DNA of 64,000 nucleotides from Eubacteriales bacterium (GTDB lineage Bacteria; Bacillota; Clostridia; Lachnospirales; Lachnospiraceae). The notes under the pieces are model-generated. The model was given only the letters and a program-made list of their open reading frames with translations, did no database searches and was not told where the DNA came from. Where the stretch lies: NCBI GenBank assembly GCA_030537935.1, contig JAUNUY010000003.1:62001-126000 (forward strand). The letters are read 5' to 3'. This document shows positions 25,327-34,510 of the stretch, piece by piece. The position numbers and the translations under genes are program-made. Position 1 is the first letter of the stretch. Each line of letters opens with the position of its first letter.

Positions 25327-27288
25327 CTATTTCGCCGTTTCGTCTTCCACCTCGTATGCCGTTGCCAGTAGGGTCTGTGTCCGTTCGACAAAAGCTTCCA
25401 TTTCTTCCGGTAAGAGGGGGGCATTCTGCAACCGTGCCAAATCATAGAGTTGTAATGCCAAGAGAGACATATCCCCGCCCTCTGCCGTCAACAGACGTTG
25501 TACCAACGCGTTATTCGCATTCAAAACGAGGGTCCGTTCCTTCCCTTTCAGTTCCGGTGCCGCATCCATACCGTACATCTTCATCATGTCCGCCATTCGT
25601 CGACTCTCTTCCGACACCGTAATCAGCGAAGCGGTCCGCACATCCTTCAAATGTTGCAGCACAATCTTCGGTGCTTCCTCTTTCAGAAGTTCATCATAAC
25701 GCGTCTGCAAATCGGCCTCCTGCTTTTCATCGGTTGCCGTATCATCCCGCAACGCTTCATCCACGGAGGCGTCAATCCGTTTAAAATGCAGCCCCTCATG
25801 CTTTGCTTCCAATAGGGAAATAAAGGCACCGTCTATCTCATCCGGCAACACGACGGCTTCCAAATCCGCCTCTTTGAACATCTTGACGTAGCGGTCCTGC
25901 TCTTTCAGATCCGTCACATAATAAATAGTTCGTTCCGCCTTTGTTTCCGATGCCTCCGTCGCCGCTTCTTCGCTTTCTTCCACCGGTGCGGCATCTTTTT
26001 TCTCTGTAAAGCCCAATTCCGCAACAGTCCGGTATTTTCCGGCGATGTCCTTGAACAGGATGGCCGGCATCACCTTTGCTTCGAATTTATCGTCCCGCAA
26101 ACATCCGTACTTAATGAACGGTGCGATGTCGTCCCAGTAACCTTCGTAGGCCTCACGATCCACCTTACACATGCCCGTCAGTTTATCCGCCACCTTCTTC
26201 GTAATGTAGTCACTGACCTTCTTGACGAAGCCGTCATTTTGCAGGGCGGAACGACTCACATTCAAGGGCAGATCGGGACAGTCCAACGTACCGCGCAACA
26301 AGAGGAGAAACTCAGGAATTACTTCTTTAATATTGTCCGCGATAAAGACTTGGTTATTGTACAGCTTGATGCGTCCTTCCGCCGACTCATACCGATTACT
26401 CAGACGGGGGAAGTACAGAATCCCTTTCAAGTTGAAGGGATAGTCCATGTTTAAATGAATCCAAAACAGCGGCTCTTTATAATCATAGAAGACCTTCCGA
26501 TAGAATGTCTTATATTCTTCTTCCGTACAGGCGGACGGCGTCTTCATCCAAAGCGGCTCGGTATCATTCACCGGTACGGGCGCCTTCGGCACCTGCTTCA
26601 TAATCGGTTTGCCGTCGGCATCCTTTTCGTCCGTCTCCACTTCTTCCATCTCCGGCGTCGCACCTTCCGTCGTCAGATAAACGGGGTACGGCATGAAACC
26701 GCAGTATTTTTGTAACACTTCACGCACACGGTATTCATTACAGAACTCGTATGCATCATCTTTCAGGTACAGCGTAATAACCGTACCGCGTTCCGATTTC
26801 TCGGATGTCCGCATCTCAAATTCATCGGAACCGTCACAGGACCAAAAGACGGCTTCCGCATCCGGCCGATAGCTTCTCGTTTCGATGGTCACCCGATCCG
26901 CCACCATGAAGGCGGAATAAAAGCCCAAACCGAAATGACCGATAATGATGTCATCACTCGTCTTGTCCTGATACTTTTCAATGAACGCTTCCGCTCCGGA
27001 GAAAGCAATCTCATTGATGAACTTTTCAACCTCATTCGCATCCATCCCGATACCGTTGTCCGTAAAACGGATGGTCTTCTTTTCGGGATCCACGGTAACA
27101 TCAATCTGCAGCTTCTCACCCTCTTCAAAGGATGCCTCACCGATTACCTCCAGTTTTTTTAATTTCGTGACGGCATCCGTCGCATTGGACACCATTTCCC
27201 GAATAAAGATGTCGCTGTCCGAATAAAGCCACTTCTTAATAATGGGAAAGATTTTGTCACTGTTGATTTTTAATTTTCCTCGACTCAT
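25327..27288 (-). CDS. htpG: Molecular chaperone HtpG (Hsp90)
   Basis: 653 residues, normal for HtpG. ATP-driven cytosolic chaperone. The N-terminal GHKL ATPase has LYSDSDIFIREMVSNATDAVTKL, TDNGIGMDANEV and GHFGLGFYSAFMVAD. The middle domain has WIHLNMDYPFNLKGILYFP and the catalytic-loop region NVSRSALQND. The C-terminal dimerisation domain is present. A charged insertion (about residues 430-455, EESEEAATEASETKAE) is larger than in E. coli. GGAGGC precedes the ATG. A CIRCE element upstream indicates HrcA control. Confidence 0.97.
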   Translation of the reverse strand: MSRGKLKINSDKIFPIIKKWLYSDSDIFIREMVSNATDAVTKLKKLEVIGEASFEEGEKLQIDVTVDPEKKTIRFTDNGIGMDANEVEKFINEIAFSGAEAFIEKYQDKTSDDIIIGHFGLGFYSAFMVADRVTIETRSYRPDAEAVFWSCDGSDEFEMRTSEKSERGTVITLYLKDDAYEFCNEYRVREVLQKYCGFMPYPVYLTTEGATPEMEEVETDEKDADGKPIMKQVPKAPVPVNDTEPLWMKTPSACTEEEYKTFYRKVFYDYKEPLFWIHLNMDYPFNLKGILYFPRLSNRYESAEGRIKLYNNQVFIADNIKEVIPEFLLLLRGTLDCPDLPLNVSRSALQNDGFVKKVSDYITKKVADKLTGMCKVDREAYEGYWDDIAPFIKYGCLRDDKFEAKVMPAILFKDIAGKYRTVAELGFTEKKDAAPVEESEEAATEASETKAERTIYYVTDLKEQDRYVKMFKEADLEAVVLPDEIDGAFISLLEAKHEGLHFKRIDASVDEALRDDTATDEKQEADLQTRYDELLKEEAPKIVLQHLKDVRTASLITVSEESRRMADMMKMYGMDAAPELKGKERTLVLNANNALVQRLLTAEGGDMSLLALQLYDLARLQNAPLLPEEMEAFVERTQTLLATAYEVEDETAK

Positions 27289-27316
27289 AATGCCTCCTTT
27301 ATCTCAATCTGTCTGT

Positions 27317-27345
27317 ATTTTAGGTTGTCGCGTGATAAAAGTCAA
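27317..27345 (-). promoter_or_regulatory. Promoter of htpG
   Basis: Minus strand TTGACT (27345-27340), 17-base spacer, TAAAAT (27322-27317). Confidence 0.8.
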
Positions 27346-27352
27346 GGACTTT

Positions 27353-27379
27353 TTAGCACTCTTTAGTGTAGAGTGCTAG
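27353..27379. promoter_or_regulatory. CIRCE element (HrcA operator)
   Basis: TTAGCACTC (27353-27361), nine bases, GAGTGCTAG (27371-27379). It matches the CIRCE consensus TTAGCACTC-N9-GAGTGCTAA with one mismatch. It lies seven bases upstream of the htpG -35 rather than over the transcription start. Confidence 0.92.
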
Positions 27380-27400
27380 TAATCACAAAAAGTTCATATT

Positions 27401-27439
27401 AAAATGACGGATTACCGCATTCATCACGATAATCCGTCA
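27401..27439 (-). terminator. Terminator of the flavin reductase gene
   Basis: TGACGGATTA and TAATCCGTCA are perfect 10-base arms around a 15-base loop, followed on the minus strand by TTTT. Confidence 0.85.
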
Positions 27440-27456
27440 ACGTCATCAATTATTTC

Positions 27457-27963
27457 TTAATCTGCCAAATACGTCGGCGCCGTCTTCGGGCTCTTGCCCT
27501 TGAGCACCTCATGATAATAAGCATAGGTCAGCGGCTTCTCCCGCAGGACGCCTTCCGTATGATAAGTCATCACCTCACCTAAAAAGACCGTATGCGTCGA
27601 TGTCTCCATCGTATCAATCACTTTACAGGTCAAATACCCGCAGCTGTCTTTCATAACCTTCAAGCCATCCACGGTCAAGGTCTCGATACCGGCAAACTTA
27701 TCCTTGTTCCGCCCACTCATGAAACCGAATTTTCCGATTTGCTTCGGATCACCATCTTCCGCCAGGATGGATATGGCAAACTGCCCACCGGCTCGAATTA
27801 ATTCATTGGTGTAATTTTCACGGTTGATGCTGACCGCAATGGTCATGGGTTCGCTCGTAATCTGCATGGCCGCATTTGCCGTACAACCGCTTTCTTTTTC
27901 ACCGTCTTTCGCCGTCACGATATAAACACCGTAAGACATCCGACGCAATGCATTCTTATCCAT
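27457..27963 (-). CDS. Flavin reductase-like domain protein (FMN-binding split barrel)
   Basis: 168 residues from MDKNALRRMSYGVYIVTAK; GAGGAAC is upstream, and longer frames run through the promoter. The fold is the flavin reductase/DIM6-NTAB split barrel, seen in GCTANAAMQITSEPMTIAVSINRENYTNELI and FAISILAED. Relatives are NAD(P)H:flavin reductases and the flavin domain of high-molecular-weight rubredoxins, which act in oxygen and NO scavenging in anaerobes. This copy has no fused rubredoxin or diiron domain. Minus strand TTGCAT-N16-TATACT is a likely promoter in the gap to purH. The electron acceptor is not predictable. Confidence 0.85.
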   Translation of the reverse strand: MDKNALRRMSYGVYIVTAKDGEKESGCTANAAMQITSEPMTIAVSINRENYTNELIRAGGQFAISILAEDGDPKQIGKFGFMSGRNKDKFAGIETLTVDGLKVMKDSCGYLTCKVIDTMETSTHTVFLGEVMTYHTEGVLREKPLTYAYYHEVLKGKSPKTAPTYLAD

Positions 27964-28073
27964 AGTTCCTCGCTTTCTTCTCCTTTTATCTTCTGCTTTC
28001 AGTATAGCACAGACCCCCGCGAATGCAAGACGGGGCGGGAAAAAGAACGTTCTCTGCGCCGACCGTACCGCCC

Positions 28074-28102
28074 TTGTATTTTCCACCGATACCCGATACA
28101 AT
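28074..28102 (+). promoter_or_regulatory. Promoter of purH
   Basis: TTGTAT (28074-28079), 17-base spacer, TACAAT (28097-28102). No purine riboswitch or PurR box is evident in the short leader. Confidence 0.6.
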
Positions 28103-28128
28103 GATGACAACGGGAGAAAGGAGAATTT

Positions 28129-29676
28129 ATGAAAGCATTAATCAGCGTATCCGATAAAACGGGGGTCGTGGCATTTGCCCGCGCCCTGCACGAACTGTCC
28201 GTCGACATCATCTCAACCGGCGGTACGGCGGACTTGCTCCGCACAAACGGCATCCCCGTCACACCGGTTCAAAATGTCACGGGATTTCCGGAATGCCTGG
28301 ACGGACGGGTGAAGACCCTCCATCCACACATTCACGCCGGCATCCTGGCACGGCGGGATAAGGAGGGCCACCTCTATGAGCTGCAACAACTGGGGATTGC
28401 CCCCGTCGACCTGGTCGTCATCAACCTCTACCCGTTTAAGAAAACGGTTCGTACACCGGGCACGTCCCATGAACGCATCGTAGAGAATATTGACATCGGG
28501 GGGCCTACCCTGCTTCGTGCCGCCGCCAAGAATTACAAGGATGTCCTCGTTATCACCGAACCGGCCGACTATGATGCCGTTGTCGAGCATCTGCAATCCA
28601 CCGTAAAACCGCCCGACTTTCATTTGATGCTTGCACAAAAGGCGTGGAACCACATCGCGCATTACGATGCCCTCATCAATGATTACTTTGCCGGGTTGAT
28701 GAAAGGTACATCCATGCCGGAAGAACGCACCTTGACCATGGAAAAAGTACAGGACTTACGCTATGGTGAGAATCCGCATCAAGCGGCCGCCTATTACCGG
28801 GATACACAGGCCGGACCGGGTGCCGCGATTCATGCCGTCCAACTCCACGGCAAGGCACTTTCCTTCAATAACATCAATGATATGAACGGTGCCTACGCTC
28901 TTTGCCGGCTATTTGACAGACCGGCCGTCGTCGCCTGTAAGCATGCCAACCCCTGCGGTGTGGGTACGGCGGACACCGTTGCCGAAGCCTATCGATTGGC
29001 CTATGAAGCGGACCCGGTCTCCATCTTCGGGGGAATCATCGTGGCGAACCGCCCCGTCGACTTGATAACGGCGGAAGCCATCAATAAAATCTTCATCGAA
29101 ATCGTCCTTGCACCGGACTTTACACCGGAGGCACTCGAGTGTCTGAAACGAAAGAAAAATATCCGTCTGTTGAAATTAGCGAACTTCGGTGCACCGGAAG
29201 GACCGGATTATGATATCAGACGGGTAAGCGGCGGATTTCTGATACAGTCGGCGGACCGGACATTATGGCGGGAAGATGCCATGCACGTTCCGACCCGTAT
29301 AAAGCCGACCGATGTACAGATGGCGGATGCCCGTTTCGGCATGCAGGTCGTCAGCCACCTGAAATCCAACGCCGTAGCCATCGTCAAAGACGAACGAACC
29401 CTCGGATTGGGCACGGGGCAGGTCAACCGGATATGGGCCACCCGACAAGCCATCGACCATTGTATCGAAGCACTCGGCGAAGAAATCCTGGACGGTGCCT
29501 GCATGGCTTCGGATGCTTTCTTCCCCTTCGACGACTGTGTCACGCTGGCTTCAAAATACGGAATTCGTACCATCGTCCATCCCGGCGGTTCCATGCGGGA
29601 TGCGGACAGCGTCGCCGTCTGTGACAAGCACGGTATGACCATGATTATGACCGGTACGCGCCATTTCAAGCATTAA
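28129..29676 (+). CDS. purH: Bifunctional AICAR formyltransferase / IMP cyclohydrolase
   Basis: 515 residues, full length, catalysing the last two steps of IMP synthesis. The N-terminal cyclohydrolase domain shows SVSDKTGVVAFAR, STGGTADLLR, GRVKTLHPHIHAGILARR and NIDIGGPTLLRAAAKN. The transformylase domain shows LRYGENPHQAAAYY, the ACKHANPCGVG active-site motif, FGGIIVANR, SDAFFPFDD and VHPGGSMRDAD near the end. GAAAGGAG precedes the ATG. No other purine gene is near it, and it has its own promoter and terminator. Confidence 0.97.
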   Translation: MKALISVSDKTGVVAFARALHELSVDIISTGGTADLLRTNGIPVTPVQNVTGFPECLDGRVKTLHPHIHAGILARRDKEGHLYELQQLGIAPVDLVVINLYPFKKTVRTPGTSHERIVENIDIGGPTLLRAAAKNYKDVLVITEPADYDAVVEHLQSTVKPPDFHLMLAQKAWNHIAHYDALINDYFAGLMKGTSMPEERTLTMEKVQDLRYGENPHQAAAYYRDTQAGPGAAIHAVQLHGKALSFNNINDMNGAYALCRLFDRPAVVACKHANPCGVGTADTVAEAYRLAYEADPVSIFGGIIVANRPVDLITAEAINKIFIEIVLAPDFTPEALECLKRKKNIRLLKLANFGAPEGPDYDIRRVSGGFLIQSADRTLWREDAMHVPTRIKPTDVQMADARFGMQVVSHLKSNAVAIVKDERTLGLGTGQVNRIWATRQAIDHCIEALGEEILDGACMASDAFFPFDDCVTLASKYGIRTIVHPGGSMRDADSVAVCDKHGMTMIMTGTRHFKH

Positions 29677-29742
29677 TTGGTTAAAAAACGGTAATTTCGG
29701 GCTATATATGCTTATCTATAATAAATTTTAAAAAATTATCAC

Positions 29743-29786
29743 ATATGCATAAACCCTTTTATTTATAGGGTTTATGCATATTTTTT
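29743..29786 (+). terminator. Strong terminator after purH
   Basis: Fourteen-base perfect arms, ATATGCATAAACCC (29743-29756) and its complement (29768-29781), followed by six T. Confidence 0.92.
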
Positions 29787-29831
29787 CATATTTAACCATT
29801 AGTTTACGCTATCTTCTTCCTCCTAATTTTA

Positions 29832-29860
29832 TTGAGTTCACAATAAACAAATGCTATAAT
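29832..29860 (+). promoter_or_regulatory. Promoter of the heme uptake/degradation operon
   Basis: TTGAGT (29832-29837), 17-base spacer, TATAAT (29855-29860). I do not see a convincing Fur or DtxR box over it. Confidence 0.75.
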
Positions 29861-29891
29861 GGCACCAACTTATTTTTTTTAGGAGGTATTT

Positions 29892-30839
29892 ATGAGAAAG
29901 TTTAAAACAACGCTGTTCACCTTAGGCCTTGCGGCCGTCCTTGCATTCGGCCTGAGCGGATGCGGTAAGGAAGAAGCGAAGGACAACACTAAAACCGAAG
30001 AAAAAGCGGACGGAGAAAAAAAGGTGGACAATGCGGAGAAAAAGGCGGATGAAAAAAAGACGGATCTGAAAGTCGTCGCCGGCACCGTGGCCATCGCCAA
30101 CATCCTCGATAAACTCGAATACGACCACGTAGTCGGCGTCCCCGAGACAAAGTACGAGTTACCGGCACGTTACAAAGATGCCAAACCCGTCGGTCAACCT
30201 ATGAAACCGGATGCGGAAGTCGTAAAATCACTGGCACCGGACCTCTTCATCTCCACCTCCTCCCTTGCGGCGAATAACAAACCTGCCATGGACGAGTTGC
30301 ATGTGGACTCTCTGTTCGTGGAACTCAACAGCCTCGAACAAGTAACCAAAACCATCCGGTCCATCGGCGAAAAATTGGGCATCGAGGATAAAGCCGCGTC
30401 CGTAGCGGATGATCTTGAAAAGCAGGCACAAGCGGCGAAGGAAAAAGTCAAGGACGAAACGCCGAAAACCGCTCTCTTCCTCTTCGGCACGCCGAAATCC
30501 GTCATGGTCGGCAATAAAAATACTTATGTAGGTTCCTTGATGACGGAAATGAATATCAAGAACATCTTCGCGGACAACGAAGAACCGTTCGCGCCCCTCT
30601 CCCTCGAAGATGTCGTTGCTGCGAATCCGGACTTCGTACTGGTCATGAACCATGTGAATCCGGAGGAATCCAAGGCCATGATGCAAAAGCAGTTCGATGA
30701 GAATCCGGCCTGGACAAGTCTGGATGCTTACAAAAACGACCGGATTATCTACTTGGATAACGATTTGTTCTCCGTCACCGGTAACATTCACGTGGCAGAC
30801 GCAATGAACAACCTGGCGAAAACGATCTATGAAAAATAA
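29892..30839 (+). CDS. Heme-binding lipoprotein of an ABC importer (IsdE-like)
   Basis: 315 residues with a lipobox (LSGCGK, Cys about 21) and a lysine/glutamate-rich linker. Class III binding protein of the siderophore/heme type. It resembles IsdE in VAGTVAIANILDKL, VVGVPETKYELPARYKDAKPVGQPMKPDAEVVKSLAPDLFIS and VLVMNHVNPEE. IsdE binds heme through a methionine and a histidine; the Met in GQPMKPD and the His in MNHVNPE lie at matching places. The next gene starts inside its 3' end, and permease, ATPase, flavodoxin and radical-SAM heme enzyme follow, which supports heme over a siderophore. AGGAGGT precedes the ATG. Confidence 0.85.
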   Translation: MRKFKTTLFTLGLAAVLAFGLSGCGKEEAKDNTKTEEKADGEKKVDNAEKKADEKKTDLKVVAGTVAIANILDKLEYDHVVGVPETKYELPARYKDAKPVGQPMKPDAEVVKSLAPDLFISTSSLAANNKPAMDELHVDSLFVELNSLEQVTKTIRSIGEKLGIEDKAASVADDLEKQAQAAKEKVKDETPKTALFLFGTPKSVMVGNKNTYVGSLMTEMNIKNIFADNEEPFAPLSLEDVVAANPDFVLVMNHVNPEESKAMMQKQFDENPAWTSLDAYKNDRIIYLDNDLFSVTGNIHVADAMNNLAKTIYEK

Positions 30840-31818
30840 ACGACTCATACTCGTTTTTATCGGAAGCACTGTAGTCCTTTTAACGGCTATAGTGCTTTCA
30901 ATCGCGTTCGGCAGCATCAGCGTGGCATTCGGTAAGGTATTACAGGCACTTTTTAACCCCGACGTATTGACGGATACACAGTATCAAATCATCCGAAATA
31001 TCCGCCTGCCGCGGGTAATATTGGCTGTCTTCGTCGGCGCGGCCCTGTCCGCATCCGGGGCGTTGCTCCAATCCGTCATGCAAAATCCTCTGGCCGACCC
31101 CGGTATCATCGGTGTATCATCCGGCGCCTCCCTTGCCATCATGGTCATCTTGCTGTTGGTACCTGCCTATGCACCGATATTACCCTTGATCGCCTTTTTG
31201 GGTGGCATCGCCGCAACGGTTCTGATTTATATTCTCTCCTGGAAAAACGGTATTAATACCCTCGGCCTTCTGCTCGCGGGTATTGCGGTCAATGCCATGC
31301 TCGGCGGTGCATCCGGTCTGATTTCCGTTTTGAACAGTGAAAAAATCCAAACGGTTATCCTCTGGATCAACGGAACGTTGGCCGGTCGATCCTGGCATGA
31401 CATCGCCATTGTCGTCCCCTATACAACCATCGGCTTGATTGCCGCCATATTCTGTATCCGCGGTGCCAACATGCTTCTCCTGGGGGATGACAAAGCGGCA
31501 AACTTGGGGCTCAATACCCACCATGCCCGCATCCTCCTCAGTCTGGTTGCAGCTTTCCTGGCGGGCGTCTCTACGGCGGCCGTGGGCGTCATAGGCTTTA
31601 TCGGTCTGGTCGTACCGCACATTTCCCGTCTCCTGGTGGGTTCGGATTACAAGGTCCTGCTGCCGTTTTGCATTATCAACGGCGGCTCATTTCTGCTGAT
31701 CACGGACACCCTTTCCCGGGTCATAGCCTCACCGCTGGAATTGCCCGTCGGCACCATCATGGCCATTATCGGCGGACCGTTTTTTCTGTACTTACTGCGT
31801 AAAAGGAGGGCGCGATGA
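30829..31818 (+). CDS. FecCD-type permease of the heme importer
   Basis: 329 residues with about nine or ten hydrophobic segments. BtuC/FecCD family: IRNIRLPRVILAVFVGAALSASGALLQSVMQNPLADPGIIGVSSGAS near the N-terminus and GFIGLVVPHISRLLVG with the ATPase-contact region. The start overlaps the binding-protein gene by 11 bases (the ATG lies in TATGAAAAATAA). It is expected to form a homodimer in the membrane. It corresponds to IsdF/HmuU in heme systems; specificity is inferred from context. Confidence 0.92.
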   Translation: MKNKRLILVFIGSTVVLLTAIVLSIAFGSISVAFGKVLQALFNPDVLTDTQYQIIRNIRLPRVILAVFVGAALSASGALLQSVMQNPLADPGIIGVSSGASLAIMVILLLVPAYAPILPLIAFLGGIAATVLIYILSWKNGINTLGLLLAGIAVNAMLGGASGLISVLNSEKIQTVILWINGTLAGRSWHDIAIVVPYTTIGLIAAIFCIRGANMLLLGDDKAANLGLNTHHARILLSLVAAFLAGVSTAAVGVIGFIGLVVPHISRLLVGSDYKVLLPFCIINGGSFLLITDTLSRVIASPLELPVGTIMAIIGGPFFLYLLRKRRAR

Positions 31819-32600
31819 ACAATGCCGCTATTAACATCCGGGATTTAACCCTCTCTTATGACGAGAAAAACGTTATTGCCAATCTGGATTGCTTGATTCC
31901 GAAACACAGGGTGACGACCATCATCGGACCGAACGGTGCCGGTAAATCCACCTTGCTCAAGAGTATCGCCCGACTTTTACATAAGCAGTCGGGGGACATC
32001 TACATCATGGAAAAAAACGCCGCCACCATCAGCCGGAAGGCCCTGGCCCGTTTGGTGGCCGTCCTGCTACAACAGAACACCTGTCCTGCCGATATTACCG
32101 TAGAAAAACTCATCTACATGGGACGGATGCCCCATAAAAAATGGTTCGAGATGCGTAACCCCGAAGATGAGACCGTCGTCAGGGAAGCAATGCATCGTAC
32201 CGGTATCACGGACATGAGAGACAAACGCGTGCTTGAACTTTCCGGCGGTGAACGGCAACGCGTCTGGATGGCGATGGCGATTGCTCAGAAAACGGATATC
32301 CTCTTATTGGATGAGCCGACCACCTATCTGGATATCTCCTTTCAAATGGATATTCTGGAACTGGTACGTGAAATCAATCGTAAAACAAATATTACAATCG
32401 TAATGGTGCTGCATGATTTGAATCATGCCTTTCGTTACAGCGATGAAATCCTCGTCCTCAAGGACGGACAAATCGTCAGAAACGGTGCACCGGAAGAAAT
32501 TGTCAACCGGGATTTATTACGCGAAGTCTACAATATCGAAGCGGAAATCATCGACCTGGACGGCAAACCCTATATTATCGCAAAAAATAAATGGAGGTAG
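31815..32600 (+). CDS. ATPase of the heme importer
   Basis: 261 residues, FepC/BtuD-type ABC ATPase. Walker A GPNGAGKST, Q-loop in LLQQNTCPA, signature LSGGERQRVW, Walker B LLLDEPTTYLD and switch histidine in VLHDLNHA are all present. It overlaps the permease stop by four bases (ATGA) and is preceded by AAAGGAGG inside that gene. Cytoplasmic partner of the preceding permease. Confidence 0.95.
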   Translation: MNNAAINIRDLTLSYDEKNVIANLDCLIPKHRVTTIIGPNGAGKSTLLKSIARLLHKQSGDIYIMEKNAATISRKALARLVAVLLQQNTCPADITVEKLIYMGRMPHKKWFEMRNPEDETVVREAMHRTGITDMRDKRVLELSGGERQRVWMAMAIAQKTDILLLDEPTTYLDISFQMDILELVREINRKTNITIVMVLHDLNHAFRYSDEILVLKDGQIVRNGAPEEIVNRDLLREVYNIEAEIIDLDGKPYIIAKNKWR

Positions 32601-32602
32601 TT

Positions 32603-33106
32603 ATGATGAAAACATTAATTGCATACAGCTCGAAAACGGGCAATACGAAAAAGGTGGCGGAAGCCATTCACGCGACAACCGGCGGTGACTTCGTCGATAT
32701 CATCGCCAATCCGGATGTTGACCTTGATGCCTACGAACAAGTCATTTTCGGCTTTTGGGTCGACAAGGGCGGACCGGATGAGCAGGCCAACGCTTTCTTT
32801 GAAACAGTCCGTAATAAACGGGTCGGCATCTTCTTCACCCTGGGCGCATGGCCGGAATCGGATCATGCGAACGATGTGGAACAAGTGATTACGGAAATGG
32901 CGGAAGATAACGGAAACACCGTCGTTACAACCTTCCGGTGTATGGGCAAAATAGACCCCGAACTGACGAAGATGTTTGAACGAATGGGAGATCACTCACC
33001 GCATCGGATGGATGAGGAACGAAGACGTCGTCACGAAGAGGCGGCCAAACATCCGGATGAAACGGATTTGCAAAATGCGCAAAAAGCATTCAAGTGCATG
33101 GCATGA
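32603..33106 (+). CDS. Flavodoxin of the HmuF/BilS-like group
   Basis: 167 residues from ATGATG at 32603, with TGGAGG five bases upstream. The FMN phosphate loop is AYSSKTGNTKKVAEAI. FGFWVDKGGPDEQANAFFE and FFTLGAWPESDHA are typical of the Flavodoxin_3-like group. It sits between the heme ATPase and the radical SAM enzyme. In Fusobacterium a flavodoxin in the heme operon (HmuF) donates electrons to the heme-opening radical SAM enzyme HmuW; the same job is inferred here. A bilin-reductase partner role is an alternative. Confidence 0.85.
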   Translation: MMKTLIAYSSKTGNTKKVAEAIHATTGGDFVDIIANPDVDLDAYEQVIFGFWVDKGGPDEQANAFFETVRNKRVGIFFTLGAWPESDHANDVEQVITEMAEDNGNTVVTTFRCMGKIDPELTKMFERMGDHSPHRMDEERRRRHEEAAKHPDETDLQNAQKAFKCMA

Positions 33107-34329
33107 TGTTTCAGGAACGTAAAAAAACACACCATATGGGCTCCCGAATGCGACAATTTGTCGAGGCACCCGTCAGTCTGCCGAAAGCCTTGGACGCACC
33201 GGGTGAAAAAGAACAAGTTATCTATATTCACGTCCCCTACTGTTCCAATATCTGTTCCTTCTGTAACATGAACCGGACACTGAACAAACCCAAGGACGAC
33301 TATATCGACTTGGTCATTGAACAGCTGAAATACTATGCGGGTACGCGTCGCTTTCGGGAATCCACCTTTGCCTCCGTCTACTTCGGCGGCGGGACACCGA
33401 CCGTCCTTTCCGCAAAGGATTTGACCCGTTTTCTGGATGCCCTTCATCGTTATGCAAATTTGGAACCGGACGTGGAAATTTCCATGGAAACATCTCTGAC
33501 GGACTTGGATATGGATAAGTTCAAACAGGTTGTTGCGGCCGGCGTCAACCGGTTCAGCATCGGCATACAAACGTTTTCCGACCGGGGTCGTAAGCTCTTA
33601 GGTCGGCGGGGCGACAAGGCCTATGCCCTGCGACGGCTGCATGAGATGCGCGCCACCGGTTTTGAAGGTCTGAATGTGGACCTCATCTATAATTGGTTCA
33701 AAGAGACGGATGAAGATTTACTGGAAGATATCAACATGATACGCCGGACGGATGTGGCCGGTTTCTCGCTCTATTCCCTTATTATAATGGATGCATCCAA
33801 ATTGGGGCGACGCCTCGAATCCCATGAGGTTGACACCTCCTTGGCAAGAGACCGTCACTTCTTTGATTTATTGGATGCAAATACCCGGGATTATGAATAT
33901 CTCGAACTGACCAAGAAAATCATGCCGGGACGGGATCGCTACCGTTACATACGACAACGCATCAAAGGAAAAGACACCTTCCCGTTGGGTGCGGGTGCGG
34001 GCGGTGGTATCGGTCGGATGGCTTTGATGAATCCGATAAAGATTGATGACTTCCGACATCACGTCGCCCATCCGGAAGCCGTGCGTGGTATGGCCTTTAC
34101 CGATGCATACTACAAAATCAAGCGCGGCTTGGATACCCTGCAAACGCTCTACTACGACCCCGCCTCGTTGGCCGACGAACGATTAAACCGTTGGTTCGAT
34201 CAATGTATCGAAGCAGGTTGGATGTACCGGCAGGACGGCACCTATCGCTTGACAAAAGACGGCATCTTCTGGGGCAATAATATCATCGACGAGGCGTGGA
34301 ACGTCTTTCTCGATGAGGCACAGGCCTGA
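33103..34329 (+). CDS. Radical SAM protein, probable anaerobic heme-degrading enzyme (HutW/ChuW/HmuW-like)
   Basis: About 408 residues from the ATG at 33103, which overlaps the flavodoxin stop (ATGA) and so suggests translational coupling; a GTG at 33094 is the alternative. The 4Fe-4S motif is C-x3-C-x2-C in YIHVPYCSNICSFCNMN. Then come YFGGGTPTVLS, the MET-rich strand EISMETSLTDLD and RFSIGIQTFSD, all characteristic of the HemW/HutW branch. HutW-type enzymes open the heme ring without oxygen, releasing iron and a linear tetrapyrrole. Operon context with a heme importer and flavodoxin favours this over coproporphyrinogen oxidase (HemN) or HemW. Confidence 0.78.
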   Translation: MMFQERKKTHHMGSRMRQFVEAPVSLPKALDAPGEKEQVIYIHVPYCSNICSFCNMNRTLNKPKDDYIDLVIEQLKYYAGTRRFRESTFASVYFGGGTPTVLSAKDLTRFLDALHRYANLEPDVEISMETSLTDLDMDKFKQVVAAGVNRFSIGIQTFSDRGRKLLGRRGDKAYALRRLHEMRATGFEGLNVDLIYNWFKETDEDLLEDINMIRRTDVAGFSLYSLIIMDASKLGRRLESHEVDTSLARDRHFFDLLDANTRDYEYLELTKKIMPGRDRYRYIRQRIKGKDTFPLGAGAGGGIGRMALMNPIKIDDFRHHVAHPEAVRGMAFTDAYYKIKRGLDTLQTLYYDPASLADERLNRWFDQCIEAGWMYRQDGTYRLTKDGIFWGNNIIDEAWNVFLDEAQA

Positions 34330-34345
34330 ACAATAATTTCACATC

Positions 34346-34383
34346 ACACCGTGATGTCGGCTCAAAGGCCGATGCCGCGGTGT
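34346..34383 (+). terminator. Possible terminator hairpin after the heme operon
   Basis: ACACCG and CGGTGT form the base of a hairpin with an inner TCGGC/GCCGA stem and a TCAAAG loop. The trailing sequence is only moderately T-rich, so termination may be weak. Confidence 0.45.
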
Positions 34384-34510
34384 TGTATATTTATGCCGGC
34401 AGGTTTCAACCGGTTGAATAAGCTCCTTATAACTCTTATGCTTATTTTACAGGCATTTTCGTTCATTTGTTGTAACTGCAACGGAAGCATAGGCTAATTT
34501 CGGATATGCT

